Position numbers and translations under genes: made by a program. A stretch of 64,000 nucleotides of DNA from Brevundimonas diminuta (GTDB taxonomy: Bacteria > Pseudomonadota > Alphaproteobacteria > Caulobacterales > Caulobacteraceae): NCBI RefSeq assembly GCF_022654015.1, contig NZ_CP073063.1, positions 2,749,501-2,813,500 of the forward strand, given 5' to 3'. Each line of letters starts with the position of its first letter. Positions within the stretch are counted from its first letter, which is position 1. Shown one piece after another: positions 36,699-45,091 of this stretch. The notes beneath the pieces were generated by a model. The model did no database searches. It saw nothing but the letters and a program-made list of their open reading frames with translations, and was not told the origin of the DNA.

Positions 36699-37562
36699 AT
36701 GCCTCTCTCGCGTCGCCTAGCCCTTATCGGCCTGGCCGTCAGCGCCACCCTCCCCGCCCAAGCCCTCGCCCAGACCCGCAGCGATCGTCGATCGCGTCGC
36801 ATGGCGCCCTCCGGCCCGGTCGTCGCGCCCGCCCACACCTTCACCTTCGGTCCGGACCCGCTTCAGGCCTACGACCTCTATGCGGAGAGAGGGACGGGAC
36901 CGATCCTGATGTTCGTCCACGGCGGCGGCTGGTCGCGGGGCGAACGGACCAATGTAGCCGCCTTGCCGGACTATGCTCAGCGGCACGGCTTTACCCTGGC
37001 CTCAACCAGCTATCGGCTGGCGCCCGCCGTCAGCGCGCGCGAGTCGGCCCTGGATGTCGCCGCCGCTGTCGCCGATCTGAAGCGCCGCCTGCCCGGACGG
37101 CCGATCTATCTGCTGGGCCATTCGGCCGGGGCCCATCTGGCCGCGCTGGTCGGAATCGATCCCGAATACCTCGGCGCAGTTGGGGAGAAACCCTCGGATC
37201 TGGCGGGTGTAATCCTGTTGGACGGGGCCGGCTATGACGCCACAGCCGCGCGCGGGACCGGCCCGGTCGATCAGTGGCTAGGCCGAACCTATGATCAGGC
37301 CTTCGGGGATCAGGCCGCCGCCTTGTCGCCTACTCTGCTTATCCGCCCCGGCGTGACCTATCCGCCCTTCCTCATCTTCCACGTCGCCCGCCGGCAGGAT
37401 TCAACAGCGCAGAGCCGCGGCCTGGCTGAGGCCCTGATCCGGGTCGGCGGCCGCGCAGAGGTCGTCGCCGCGCCGGACGACAGCCATATGACCATCAAGC
37501 GCGACTTCGGCGTCGCCGGCGATCCAGAAGGAGAACGCGCCGCCCGCTTCATCCGGGGGTAA
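36699..37562 (+). CDS. Secreted alpha/beta-hydrolase (esterase)
   Basis: 287 residues with a signal peptide (MPLSRRLALIGLAVSATLPAQALAQ, cleaved near residue 26). The oxyanion motif MFVHGGGWSRG and nucleophile elbow LLGHSAGAHLAAL (Ser) fit the HGGG esterase group (BD-FAE or kynurenine formamidase-like). The catalytic His is expected in DDSHMTIKRDFG near the end. It acts in the periplasm on a small ester. It stands between the Nudix and YdcZ genes and shares a direction with both; no pathway is evident. Confidence 0.85.
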   Translation: MPLSRRLALIGLAVSATLPAQALAQTRSDRRSRRMAPSGPVVAPAHTFTFGPDPLQAYDLYAERGTGPILMFVHGGGWSRGERTNVAALPDYAQRHGFTLASTSYRLAPAVSARESALDVAAAVADLKRRLPGRPIYLLGHSAGAHLAALVGIDPEYLGAVGEKPSDLAGVILLDGAGYDATAARGTGPVDQWLGRTYDQAFGDQAAALSPTLLIRPGVTYPPFLIFHVARRQDSTAQSRGLAEALIRVGGRAEVVAAPDDSHMTIKRDFGVAGDPEGERAARFIRG

Positions 37563-37593
37563 CAATCGGCGAGCGCCATGCTAGCCAAGGGCC

Positions 37594-38040
37594 ATGAACC
37601 CGTCCCTGCTCGCCATCCTCGTCGTCATTCTGGCCGGCGGCGCCACCGCGCTTCAGGCCCCGACCAACGCCAGGCTGGCGACCGCGGTGGCCTCGCCGGT
37701 CAACGCCGCCTTCATCTCATTCGCGGTCGGGACGACGGTGCTCGGGATATTGGCGGCCATCCTGCACACCCGGCCGGACATGGCCGCGACGCGGGCCCTG
37801 CCGTGGTACGCCTGGCTGGGCGGGGCCTACGGCGCCTGTTTCGTAGTCGCGGCCGCCTGGGGCGTGCCGCGCCTGGGGGTGGCCATGACCATCACCTTGA
37901 TGGTCGGCGGCCAGTTGCTGCTCAGCCTGGCGCTGGATCATTTCGGGGCGTTGGGCGTGCCGCGCCAGCCGTTGAACATCGGCCGCATCGCCGGCGTGGG
38001 GCTTGTTCTGGCTGGCGTCCTTCTGGTCCGGCGCTCTTGA
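37594..38040 (+). CDS. DMT-superfamily inner-membrane transporter, YdcZ (DUF606) family
   Basis: 148 residues with five hydrophobic segments. The start LAILVVILAGGATALQAPTNARLA and the following SPVNAAFISFAVGT are typical of YdcZ/DUF606 proteins, and GGAYGACFVVAAAWGVPRLGVA and ALGVPRQPLNIGRIAGV follow. Such half-size proteins usually form dimers with an exporter-like fold; substrates are unknown. It is 31 bases after the esterase and 16 bases before uvrC, so it may be co-transcribed with both. Confidence 0.85.
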   Translation: MNPSLLAILVVILAGGATALQAPTNARLATAVASPVNAAFISFAVGTTVLGILAAILHTRPDMAATRALPWYAWLGGAYGACFVVAAAWGVPRLGVAMTITLMVGGQLLLSLALDHFGALGVPRQPLNIGRIAGVGLVLAGVLLVRRS

Positions 38041-38056
38041 CCCTATATCGGGCGCG

Positions 38057-39922
38057 ATGACCGAGGAGACGCCTGATTCCCAACTGAAAGCCGCCGCCCT
38101 GATCGCCGACGAGGCGCGCCGGGCGCCGGACAAGCCGGGCGTCTATCGCATGTATGGCGAGGACGGGTCCTGCCTGTATGTCGGCAAGGCCAAGTCGCTG
38201 AAGAAGCGCATCATTCAGTATGCGCAAGGGCGTTTTCACACCCAGCGCATCGGCCTGATGGTGTCGCAGACCCGGTCGATGGAGCTGGTGGTCACCGCCA
38301 CCGAGACCGAAGCCCTGCTGCTGGAATCCAACTTCATCAAGAAGCTGAAGCCCCGCTTCAACGTGGTGCTGCGCGACGACAAGTCCTTCGCCGAACTGAT
38401 GATCCGCCGCGACCACCGCGCGCCCCAGGTCAGGAAGCATCGCGGCGCCCACACGACGCCCGGCGACTATTTCGGCCCGTTCGCCTCGACCTGGGCGGTC
38501 AACCGCACGCTGAACACCCTGCAGAAGGCCTTCCTGCTGCGGTCCTGTTCCGACAGCGTCTATGAGACCCGCACCCGTCCCTGCATGTTGCATCAGATCA
38601 AGCGCTGCTCTGCGCCGTGCACCGGCCTGATCAGCCTCGAGGACTACGGCGAACTGGTCACCGAGGCCGAGCAGTTCCTGCGCGGCAAGTCCCGCGCCGT
38701 CATCGGCCGCCTATCCAAGGAGATGCAGGCGGCGTCGGACGAGATGGACTTCGAACAGGCCGCCCGCGTGCGCGACCGCATCCGCGCCCTGTCGGCCATC
38801 GCCATGGAGAACTCCGTCAGCGCCGACAGCGTCGCCGAAGGCGACGTCTTCGCCCTGCATTCCGACGGCGGCCAAGCCTGCGTCCAGGTCTTCTTCTATC
38901 GCGCCGGCCAGAACTGGGGCGGCCGCGCCTATTTCCCGCGCGTGGACAAGACCGACACCGATCCCGAGATCCTGGCCGCCTTTCTGGGTCAGTTCTACGA
39001 GGACAAACCGATCCCGCGCCTGATCCTGTCCAACGTGCGCCCGCACGAGCTGGAACTGCTGGAAGAGGCCTTTTCGATGAAGGCCGACCGCAAGGTCGAG
39101 ATCGTCCGCCCGATGCGCGGCGAGAAGCTGGCGCTGGTCGACCACGCCCTGACCAATGCGCGCGAGGCCCTGGGCCGCCGCCTGGCCGAAAGCTCGGCGC
39201 AGGGCAAGATTCTGGACGAGGTGTGCGAGGCCTTCGGACTGGAGAGCCGCCCCGAACGGATCGAAATCTACGACAACGCCCATATTCAAGGGACGAACGC
39301 GGTGGGCGGCATGGTCGTCGCCGGCCCCGAGGGCTTCCAGAAGTCGCAGTATCGCAAGTTCAACATCCGGGGCGAGGATCTGACGCCCGGCGACGACTAC
39401 GGCATGATGCGCGAGGTCATGCGTCGCCGCTTCGCCCGCCTGGTCAAGGACGAGGAAGAGGGCGAGGACGCCGTCCGCCCCGACCTGCTTCTGATCGACG
39501 GCGGCGCGGGGCAGTTGGCCGAGGTGCTGGCCGTCCTGGCCGACCTGGGTCTGGACGACATCGCCGTGGTCGGCGTGGCCAAGGGGCCGGACCGCGACGC
39601 GGGGATGGAGAAGTTCTTCATGCCCGGCAAACCGCCCTTCATGCTGCCGCTGAAGTCGCCGGCCCTCTACTACCTGCAGCGGCTCCGCGACGAGGCCCAC
39701 CGCTTCGCCAACGGCGCCCACGCCAAGCGCCGCTCGATGGACATCAAGAAGAATCCGCTGGACGAGATCGAAGGCGTCGGCCCCGGCCGCAAGAAGGCCC
39801 TGCTGCACGCCTTCGGCTCGGCCAAGGGCGTCAGCCGCGCCTCGTTGGCCGACCTGGTCAAGGTCGACGGCATCAACCAACCTCTCGCCGAACGCATCCA
39901 CGCCTTCTTCCGTAAAAGCTGA
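38057..39922 (+). CDS. uvrC: Excinuclease ABC subunit C
   Basis: 621 residues from the ATG at 38057; an upstream frame would overlap the YdcZ gene. Domains in order: GIY-YIG nuclease (KPGVYRMYGEDG, CLYVGKAKSLKKRI, residues about 20-100), the UVR motif EMDFEQAARVRDRI (about 225-240), the RNase-H-like second nuclease with NAHIQGTNAVGGMVV and LLLIDGGAGQLAEV, and a helix-hairpin-helix end (IEGVGPGRKKALLHAFGS). It makes the two incisions in nucleotide excision repair with UvrA and UvrB. Length and motifs are complete. Confidence 0.97.
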   Translation: MTEETPDSQLKAAALIADEARRAPDKPGVYRMYGEDGSCLYVGKAKSLKKRIIQYAQGRFHTQRIGLMVSQTRSMELVVTATETEALLLESNFIKKLKPRFNVVLRDDKSFAELMIRRDHRAPQVRKHRGAHTTPGDYFGPFASTWAVNRTLNTLQKAFLLRSCSDSVYETRTRPCMLHQIKRCSAPCTGLISLEDYGELVTEAEQFLRGKSRAVIGRLSKEMQAASDEMDFEQAARVRDRIRALSAIAMENSVSADSVAEGDVFALHSDGGQACVQVFFYRAGQNWGGRAYFPRVDKTDTDPEILAAFLGQFYEDKPIPRLILSNVRPHELELLEEAFSMKADRKVEIVRPMRGEKLALVDHALTNAREALGRRLAESSAQGKILDEVCEAFGLESRPERIEIYDNAHIQGTNAVGGMVVAGPEGFQKSQYRKFNIRGEDLTPGDDYGMMREVMRRRFARLVKDEEEGEDAVRPDLLLIDGGAGQLAEVLAVLADLGLDDIAVVGVAKGPDRDAGMEKFFMPGKPPFMLPLKSPALYYLQRLRDEAHRFANGAHAKRRSMDIKKNPLDEIEGVGPGRKKALLHAFGSAKGVSRASLADLVKVDGINQPLAERIHAFFRKS

Positions 39923-39943
39923 GCCGGAGCTAAGACACCGACC

Positions 39944-40567
39944 ATGAGCGACATCGAAGACGAACTGACCACCGGCTATCGCCGCTTCCGCGCCGAGCAC
40001 TGGCCGACGGCCCGCGCCGAGTACGAAACCCTGGCGACCAAGGGCCAGAAGCCGCACACCCTGATCGTGGCCTGTTCCGACAGCCGCGCCGATCCGGCTC
40101 TGATCTTCGACGCCAAGCCGGGCGAGCTGTTCGTGGTGCGCAACGTCGCCAATCTGGTCCCGCCCTATGAGCCGGACGGCAAGCTGCACGGCGTGTCGGC
40201 GGCGCTGGAGTTCGGGGTCAAGGTGCTGGGCGTCAAGCGGATCGTGGTCATGGGCCACGCCCACTGCGGCGGGGTCAACGCCATGATCAACGGCGCCCCT
40301 GAAATCGTCGCCGACTTCGTCGGCCCCTGGATCGCGCAAGGGACGCCCGTCGTCCAGCACGTCGCCGAAACCGTCGACCCCGACCAGTTGGAACGCGCCG
40401 CCGAAGAGGCCATCGTGCGGCTGTCGATCCGGAACCTGCGCACCTTCCCCTGGATCGCCGAGCGCGAAGCCAAGGGCGAGCTTCAGCTCAGCGGCCTGCA
40501 TTTCGGCATCGCCGAGGGCGCGCTGACGGCCCTGACCGACAAGCCCCGGTTCGAACCGTTGGATTGA
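39944..40567 (+). CDS. Beta-class carbonic anhydrase
   Basis: 207 residues. Zinc ligands are visible in VACSDSRADP (Cys, with the Asp-Arg dyad) and VMGHAHCGGVNAM (His and Cys), with FVVRNVANLVPPYEPDGKLHGVSAALEF between. The enzyme interconverts carbon dioxide and bicarbonate in the cytoplasm. It lies 21 bases after uvrC and 38 bases before pgsA, so the three may share a transcript. Length is usual for the family. Confidence 0.95.
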   Translation: MSDIEDELTTGYRRFRAEHWPTARAEYETLATKGQKPHTLIVACSDSRADPALIFDAKPGELFVVRNVANLVPPYEPDGKLHGVSAALEFGVKVLGVKRIVVMGHAHCGGVNAMINGAPEIVADFVGPWIAQGTPVVQHVAETVDPDQLERAAEEAIVRLSIRNLRTFPWIAEREAKGELQLSGLHFGIAEGALTALTDKPRFEPLD

Positions 40568-40605
40568 GCGGCGAACCGTGCCACACCCGGCGCGTTGCAA
40601 CGGAC

Positions 40606-41256
40606 ATGACGATGACCTCCGCTCACCGCGCCAACCCCATTCCCAACATCCTGACCGGGCTGCGCCTGGCGGCCGGGGTGGTGATGTTCGCCATGATGGC
40701 CGGAGCGGCGCCGGGCGCGCTTGAGGCCTGGCTGTCGCCGGAAACCCAGGGGCGGTTCAGCGTCTGGGCCTTCTGGATCTTCGTCATCGCCGCCTCGACC
40801 GACTGGGTCGACGGCTATCTCGCTCGGCGCTGGAACGCGACCACGCGCTGGGGCGCCATTCTCGATCCCATCGCCGACAAGGTGCTGGTGACCGGGGCCA
40901 TCCTGGGCGTCCTGGCCTCGGGTTCACTGCCCGGCATCGCCCTGCCCTGCGGCCTGATCCTGTTCCGCGAATTCGCCGTCTCCGCCCTGCGCGAGACGAT
41001 GGCCGGCCGCATCGAACTGCCGGTCACCCTGGCCGCCAAGTGGAAGACCACGGTGCAGATGGTGGCGCTCGCCGCGCTTCAGCTGACCCTGCTGTGGGGC
41101 GCCCTGGGCCTGCAGAACGACGACGGATCGCCGCTGGCCTGGCAGCCGGCGTTCGAATCCTTCGCCATCTTCCTGATCTGGTTCGCCGCCATCATCACCC
41201 TGTGGACCGGCTGGCAGTATTTCAGCGAAGCCCGTCGCCAGATGCGCGACCTTTAG
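40606..41256 (+). CDS. pgsA: CDP-diacylglycerol-glycerol-3-phosphate 3-phosphatidyltransferase
   Basis: 216 residues from the ATG at 40606; an ATG two codons later is equally possible. The CDP-alcohol phosphatidyltransferase signature is complete in DWVDGYLARRWNATTRWGAI followed by LDPIADK, containing all the conserved Asp, Gly and Arg residues. The start NPIPNILTGLRLAAG and several membrane helices fit PgsA. It makes phosphatidylglycerol phosphate in the inner membrane. Its last four bases overlap the convergent protease gene tail to tail. Confidence 0.95.
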   Translation: MTMTSAHRANPIPNILTGLRLAAGVVMFAMMAGAAPGALEAWLSPETQGRFSVWAFWIFVIAASTDWVDGYLARRWNATTRWGAILDPIADKVLVTGAILGVLASGSLPGIALPCGLILFREFAVSALRETMAGRIELPVTLAAKWKTTVQMVALAALQLTLLWGALGLQNDDGSPLAWQPAFESFAIFLIWFAAIITLWTGWQYFSEARRQMRDL

Positions 41257-41768
41257 GGCCGTAGCGTCAGCCCGGCCGGCGTGGCGGAAAAGGCGGAAAG
41301 CCGGCCGAGATAGCTCATGCCCAGCAGGGAGTATTCCAGCCCCTGCTCCACCACCAGGGCCTCGACCCGGTCCACACGCGCGCCCGCGACCGAGATCGTC
41401 TTCAGCTGGACCGGCGCGGCACGCACGACCCCCGATGCGGTCTGGACCTTGCCGGTGAAGGCTTCGGGTTCGGGTTCGACGCCCAGCCTCAGGGCGTCGG
41501 CGCGCGTCAGGGCGACCACGCTGGCGCCCGTATCCACCAGCACCCGCACCGCCTTGCCGTCGATATTGGCCTCGGCCCAATAGTGGCCGTCTGCGCCCTT
41601 CACCACCTGGGCGTCCGTGCCGGAGGCGCCGACCGCCGCCTCGGCCACGGGCGTCGCCGCCTGGGCCATGCCGTCGCCTTCCAGATGGCGGATCGTCAGA
41701 GCCGTGCCGAACGACGCCATGAGAGCGAAGCCGAGGACGACGACAGACTGGGTATCGATGCGAACCAT
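41253..41768 (-). CDS. Membrane-anchored retropepsin-like aspartic protease (TIGR02281 type)
   Basis: 171 residues. An N-terminal hydrophobic segment (TQSVVVLGFALMASFGTALTI) anchors or exports it. The catalytic motif VRVLVDTGASVVALT contains the DTGAS triad of clan AA proteases, and YSLLGMSYLGRLSAF is the second conserved block. It would work as a homodimer, since each chain has one catalytic Asp. Related proteins of alphaproteobacteria are little studied. It overlaps pgsA by four bases at the 3' end. Confidence 0.88.
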   Translation of the reverse strand: MVRIDTQSVVVLGFALMASFGTALTIRHLEGDGMAQAATPVAEAAVGASGTDAQVVKGADGHYWAEANIDGKAVRVLVDTGASVVALTRADALRLGVEPEPEAFTGKVQTASGVVRAAPVQLKTISVAGARVDRVEALVVEQGLEYSLLGMSYLGRLSAFSATPAGLTLRP

Positions 41769-41843
41769 GCCTCTGTCTTAGAGGCGCGGCGTTTGGATGG
41801 GGTGAAACGACGTGGCTGACGAAAGCTTAAGCCGCGAACCGCG

Positions 41844-42065
41844 CTAGCCCAGCTTGGCCGGATCGACCTGACTACGGCGCGACGGCAGTTTAGCCATGAC
41901 CGCCGCGCGCTCGGCGTCGCTCAGCGACCGCCATCCGGAGATTTCCTTCAGCGTGCGAAAACAGCCGAGGCACAGGCCGCTCTCGCCATCGACTGCGCAC
42001 ACCATGACGCAGGGCGTGGCGATGGCCTTGGGCGGTCCGGGCCGGCTCGGGGTCGTCGCACTCAT
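41844..42065 (-). CDS. DUF1289 protein
   Basis: 73 residues from the ATG at 42065; longer frames lack a ribosome-binding site. The DUF1289 core is clear: TPCVMVCAVDGESGLCLGCF with four cysteines, followed by RTLKEISGWRSLSDAERAAVM. The four cysteines probably bind zinc or an iron-sulfur cluster. The family is common in proteobacteria and has no proven function. It lies between the convergent retropepsin region and a divergent small gene. Confidence 0.85.
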   Translation of the reverse strand: MSATTPSRPGPPKAIATPCVMVCAVDGESGLCLGCFRTLKEISGWRSLSDAERAAVMAKLPSRRSQVDPAKLG

Positions 42066-42109
42066 TGTGACACAGCGGCGAAAATCACTCCGACTCCTGA
42101 CGAATAAAG

Positions 42110-42137
42110 TTGCAAATTCACGAAACTGTCTTATATC
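42110..42137 (+). promoter_or_regulatory. Candidate promoter of the 50-residue gene
   Basis: TTGCAA at 42110-42115 and TTATAT/TATATC at 42131-42137 with 15-16 bases between them form a weak sigma-70-like promoter about 85 bases upstream of the start codon. Confidence 0.35.
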
Positions 42138-42221
42138 GGCTGATGACGCGAAACGACTGACGGTGGAATCCCATTGGTACGACGCGTCTCTTTTCATCGT
42201 TCTGCGAAAGGAGACGCCAAG

Positions 42222-42374
42222 ATGAACGATAAGGAGCGTAACCTCCAACACGCCATGATGTCCTTCGCCCTTTGGGGCGGGATGCTGGTCAACAGTCGGC
42301 ATATGCCGTCGAACTCGGGCCGGGTGGTCAGCCATCCGTCCAACTTCGTACCCTATACGATCAAGAAACGCTGA
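42222..42374 (+). CDS. 50-residue orphan protein
   Basis: The ATG has a strong AAGGAG seven to eight bases upstream, and the gene is followed by a rho-independent terminator 26 bases after the stop, so it is a complete one-gene unit. The product (MNDKERNLQHAMMSFALWGG, then a SRHMPSNSGRVVSHPSNF stretch and a basic KKR end) has one weakly hydrophobic segment near residues 12-22. I do not recognise it. The clean expression signals make it a real gene rather than a chance frame. Confidence 0.6.
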   Translation: MNDKERNLQHAMMSFALWGGMLVNSRHMPSNSGRVVSHPSNFVPYTIKKR

Positions 42375-42400
42375 CGGCCCTCCCGGCCCTCAGCCTGAAG

Positions 42401-42425
42401 AAGCCCCGGTCTCGCCGGGGCTTTT
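42401..42425 (+). terminator. Rho-independent terminator
   Basis: AAGCCCCGG/CCGGGGCTT (42401-42409 with 42415-42423) forms a 9-base-pair stem with a 5-base loop, and the T run continues for two more bases. It ends the 50-residue gene transcript before the crotonase gene. Confidence 0.85.
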
Positions 42426-42490
42426 GCAACTCCTGACTTGCCTGACGCGGCGTTCGCGGTCGATGACGGGCGTGAAGACGGAGACGATGC

Positions 42491-43288
42491 ATGGGCCTGA
42501 TCACCGAAGAGAAGCGGGGCGCGATCCTGATCTGGACGCTGGATCGCGAGGCGCGGCTGAACGCCCTGCCCGATCTGGGCGACGGCGACGAGGTCGCGGC
42601 GGCGTGCGAGCGGGTCAATGCCGATCCGTCGATCCGCTGCGTGGTCCTGACCGGCGCCGGACGGGCGTTCTCGGCCGGCGGCGACCTGACGGCGATGCGA
42701 GACAGGCGCGACCTGTTCGAGGGTTCAGGCGCCGCCATCCGCGAACGCTATCGCCGCGTCGTCCATCGGATCGTGCGGTCGCTGTATGGGCTTGAGGTTC
42801 CGCTGATCGCCGCCGTCAACGGGCCGGCGATGGGGCTGGGCTGCGATATCGCGGGGCTCGGGGACATCCGCATCGCGTCTGAGCGCGCCAGCTTCGGCGT
42901 GCCTTTCCTGAAGCTGGGCATCATCCCGGGCGACGGCGGGTCCTGGCTGCTGCCGCGCAACATCGGCTATGCCCGCGCCGCCGAACTGCTGTTCACCGCC
43001 CGCTCCATCGATGCCGCGACGGCCGCCGAATGGGGGCTGGTCAACCGCGTGGTCGCGCACGACGACCTGATGACCGAGGCCGTGGCTGTCGCCGCCCAGG
43101 TCGCGGCCCAGCCGCCCCAGGCCCTGCGTATGGCCAAGACCCTGCTGCGTCAGGGCCGAGACACGACCTTCGACCAAATGCTGGAGATGTCGGCGGCGAT
43201 GCAGGCTCTGGCCCACCTGACCGAGGACCATCAGGAAGGCGTCGCCGCCGTGCTGGAAAAGCGGCCGGGCAATTTCACCGGCCGCTGA
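42491..43288 (+). CDS. Crotonase/enoyl-CoA hydratase superfamily protein
   Basis: 265 residues with the crotonase fold: LDREARLNAL, VVLTGAGRAFSAGGDL (oxyanion hole), NGPAMGLGCDIAGLGDIRIA and FGVPFLKLGIIPGDGG. In classical enoyl-CoA hydratase the two catalytic glutamates lie in GxxCELA and in PE before the IPGAGG block; here these positions read Asp (GCDIAG) and Phe (VPFLKL). A different reaction, such as isomerisation or hydrolysis of an acyl-CoA, is therefore possible. It stands alone, with no beta-oxidation genes nearby. Confidence 0.85.
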   Translation: MGLITEEKRGAILIWTLDREARLNALPDLGDGDEVAAACERVNADPSIRCVVLTGAGRAFSAGGDLTAMRDRRDLFEGSGAAIRERYRRVVHRIVRSLYGLEVPLIAAVNGPAMGLGCDIAGLGDIRIASERASFGVPFLKLGIIPGDGGSWLLPRNIGYARAAELLFTARSIDAATAAEWGLVNRVVAHDDLMTEAVAVAAQVAAQPPQALRMAKTLLRQGRDTTFDQMLEMSAAMQALAHLTEDHQEGVAAVLEKRPGNFTGR

Positions 43289-43297
43289 TCCGACGTT

Positions 43298-44302
43298 CTA
43301 TTTCGTCTTCATGGCCTCGCTGGGCCCGACGCCGGCGGCGACCGCGCGTTTGGCCCCGGCGGTCTCGCCCGGCTTCATGAACTTGACCAGCACCCGCTGT
43401 CCGATCAGCAGGGGCGCATCGCCGGCCGAGGCGACCACTTCAACCACCCGCTCGTCGCTACGTTGCGAGGGATCGTCCGAGGCCAGTTTACGCGCGCCGA
43501 ACACGGCGGCCCGACGCATGACGGCGCCGATATAGACCTTGCTGGCGTCGCCCTCGGGGCTGATCTCGACGGCCTGGCCGTCGGTCAGGTTCGGCAGATC
43601 GCTCTCGACCACCTCGGCGCGGACGATGCGCGGCGCGTCCGGCTCCAGATCGAACATGTTGGAGACGTTCAGGGTCGAGGCGCCGGCGCCGGGGTTGGCG
43701 TAACGGCGCACGATCCGGCCGTTCGTCGGGGCGCGGATGACCGTCAGTTCCTGATTGTAGCGGGCCTGATCCAACTGAGCGCGCGCGGTCTGGACGGCGG
43801 CGACCTGCGACCCCAGACGGGCCTGGGCGGTGGCGATGGCGTCCTGGGCCTGGTCCATACGCTGGGCGGCGACGAAGTTGGTGGCGACCAGGCGTTGCAG
43901 ACGCTCCTGCTCGCGCTGGGCGGTGCGGATGTCCACGCGGATCTGGGCCAGTTGGCTTTCGGCCTGACTGACGGCGGCGGCCGCAGCCTGCACCGCCAGA
44001 CGCGCTTCGTCGTCTTCCTGACGGGCCAAAATCTGACCGGCAACGACGCGATCGCCTTCCTGAACAAGGACGTCACGGACGATGCCGCCGCGACGAGCCG
44101 CGATCTGGATGATGCCGCCCTCGACGTCGACCTTGCCGTTGGCGATAGCTGCATAGGGGCTGTCGACCTTGGTCGCCGCCGCCTTCTCCTGCTCGGCTTT
44201 CTTGGTCTTGGCGGCGGACTGGAACAGCATGAAGCCGACCGCCAGCACGATCACCAGCAGCAGGCCGATCCAGGTGCGTTTTTTCTTCAGAAAGCCGGGC
44301 AT
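43298..44302 (-). CDS. HlyD/MacA-type periplasmic adaptor of an ABC exporter
   Basis: 334 residues. One N-terminal membrane helix (TWIGLLLVIVLAVGFMLF) is followed by a lipoyl-like half (IIQIAARRGGIVRDVLVQEGDRV), a long coiled-coil hairpin (about residues 95-190, rich in Ala, Gln and Arg), the second lipoyl half (LTVIRAPTNGRIVRRYANPGAGAS) and a barrel domain. It is the third gene of the permease-ATPase-adaptor operon, starting 33 bases after the ATPase. An outer-membrane TolC partner would be needed and is not in the window. The layout resembles DevBCA and MacAB systems. Confidence 0.87.
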   Translation of the reverse strand: MPGFLKKKRTWIGLLLVIVLAVGFMLFQSAAKTKKAEQEKAAATKVDSPYAAIANGKVDVEGGIIQIAARRGGIVRDVLVQEGDRVVAGQILARQEDDEARLAVQAAAAAVSQAESQLAQIRVDIRTAQREQERLQRLVATNFVAAQRMDQAQDAIATAQARLGSQVAAVQTARAQLDQARYNQELTVIRAPTNGRIVRRYANPGAGASTLNVSNMFDLEPDAPRIVRAEVVESDLPNLTDGQAVEISPEGDASKVYIGAVMRRAAVFGARKLASDDPSQRSDERVVEVVASAGDAPLLIGQRVLVKFMKPGETAGAKRAVAAGVGPSEAMKTK

Positions 44303-44335
44303 TGGCGTGTCGTCCTAAGGAAATCGTCGTGTCGG

Positions 44336-45091
44336 TTAGTGGGACGCCAGGATGGCGTTCGGATCGGGGATGCGGCGCTGGTCGTCCAGGATCTTGCCGT
44401 CCTCGATATGGATGACCCGGTCGGCCCAGGCCTCCAGGCGCGGATCGTGGGTCACGCAGATGACGGCGGCGCCGTGTTCGGTGGCGGCGCGGCGCAGCAG
44501 CTTGATAACCACCTGGCCGTTCTCGCCGTCGAGCGCCGAGGTCGGTTCGTCGGCGAACAGGATCTTGGGATCCTTGGCCAGGGCGCGGGCGATGGCGACG
44601 CGCTGCTTTTCACCACCCGACAGGGCCGCCGGCCTCTGGTGCAGACGGTGGCCCAGGCCGACCTCTTCAAGGGCGATGGTGGCGCGCTTCTTGGCCTGGC
44701 CCGCGGTCAGCCCCTGGAACTTCAGCACCGTCTCGACCTGCTGAAGCGCCGTCAGCGCGGGGAACAGGTTGAAGCCCTGGAAGATGAAGCCGCAATTATC
44801 CAGGCGGAACTTGTCGATGCGGCCCGAGGACAGCTTCCACAGATCGTCGACGTCCAGCACGTCCACCCGGCCCTCTTCGGGCTTCAGCAGGCCCGACAGG
44901 GCTGCGATCAGGGTGGACTTGCCCGAGCCGGACGGCCCCATGACCATGGTCAGGTCGCCATGCCGTGCATCGAAATCGACGCCCTTCAACACATCCATCC
45001 AGGCCTTGCCGGACTTGAACCGCTTGACCAGGCTTTTGGCCTCGATGGCGAAGTCGCCGTGCTTGCCGTGAACCTTTGTATGAACGTTCAT
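44336..45091 (-). CDS. ABC transporter ATP-binding protein (LolD/MacB/DevA type)
   Basis: 251 residues from the ATG at 45091, which overlaps the permease stop codon. Walker A GPSGSGKST, Q-loop FIFQGFNLFPALTA, signature LSGGEKQRVAIARAL, Walker B ILFADEPTSALD and the switch His in CVTHDPR are all intact. It drives the FtsX-like permease encoded just upstream. Exported substrate is unknown; lipids, peptides or macrolides are handled by related exporters. Confidence 0.94.
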   Translation of the reverse strand: MNVHTKVHGKHGDFAIEAKSLVKRFKSGKAWMDVLKGVDFDARHGDLTMVMGPSGSGKSTLIAALSGLLKPEEGRVDVLDVDDLWKLSSGRIDKFRLDNCGFIFQGFNLFPALTALQQVETVLKFQGLTAGQAKKRATIALEEVGLGHRLHQRPAALSGGEKQRVAIARALAKDPKILFADEPTSALDGENGQVVIKLLRRAATEHGAAVICVTHDPRLEAWADRVIHIEDGKILDDQRRIPDPNAILASH

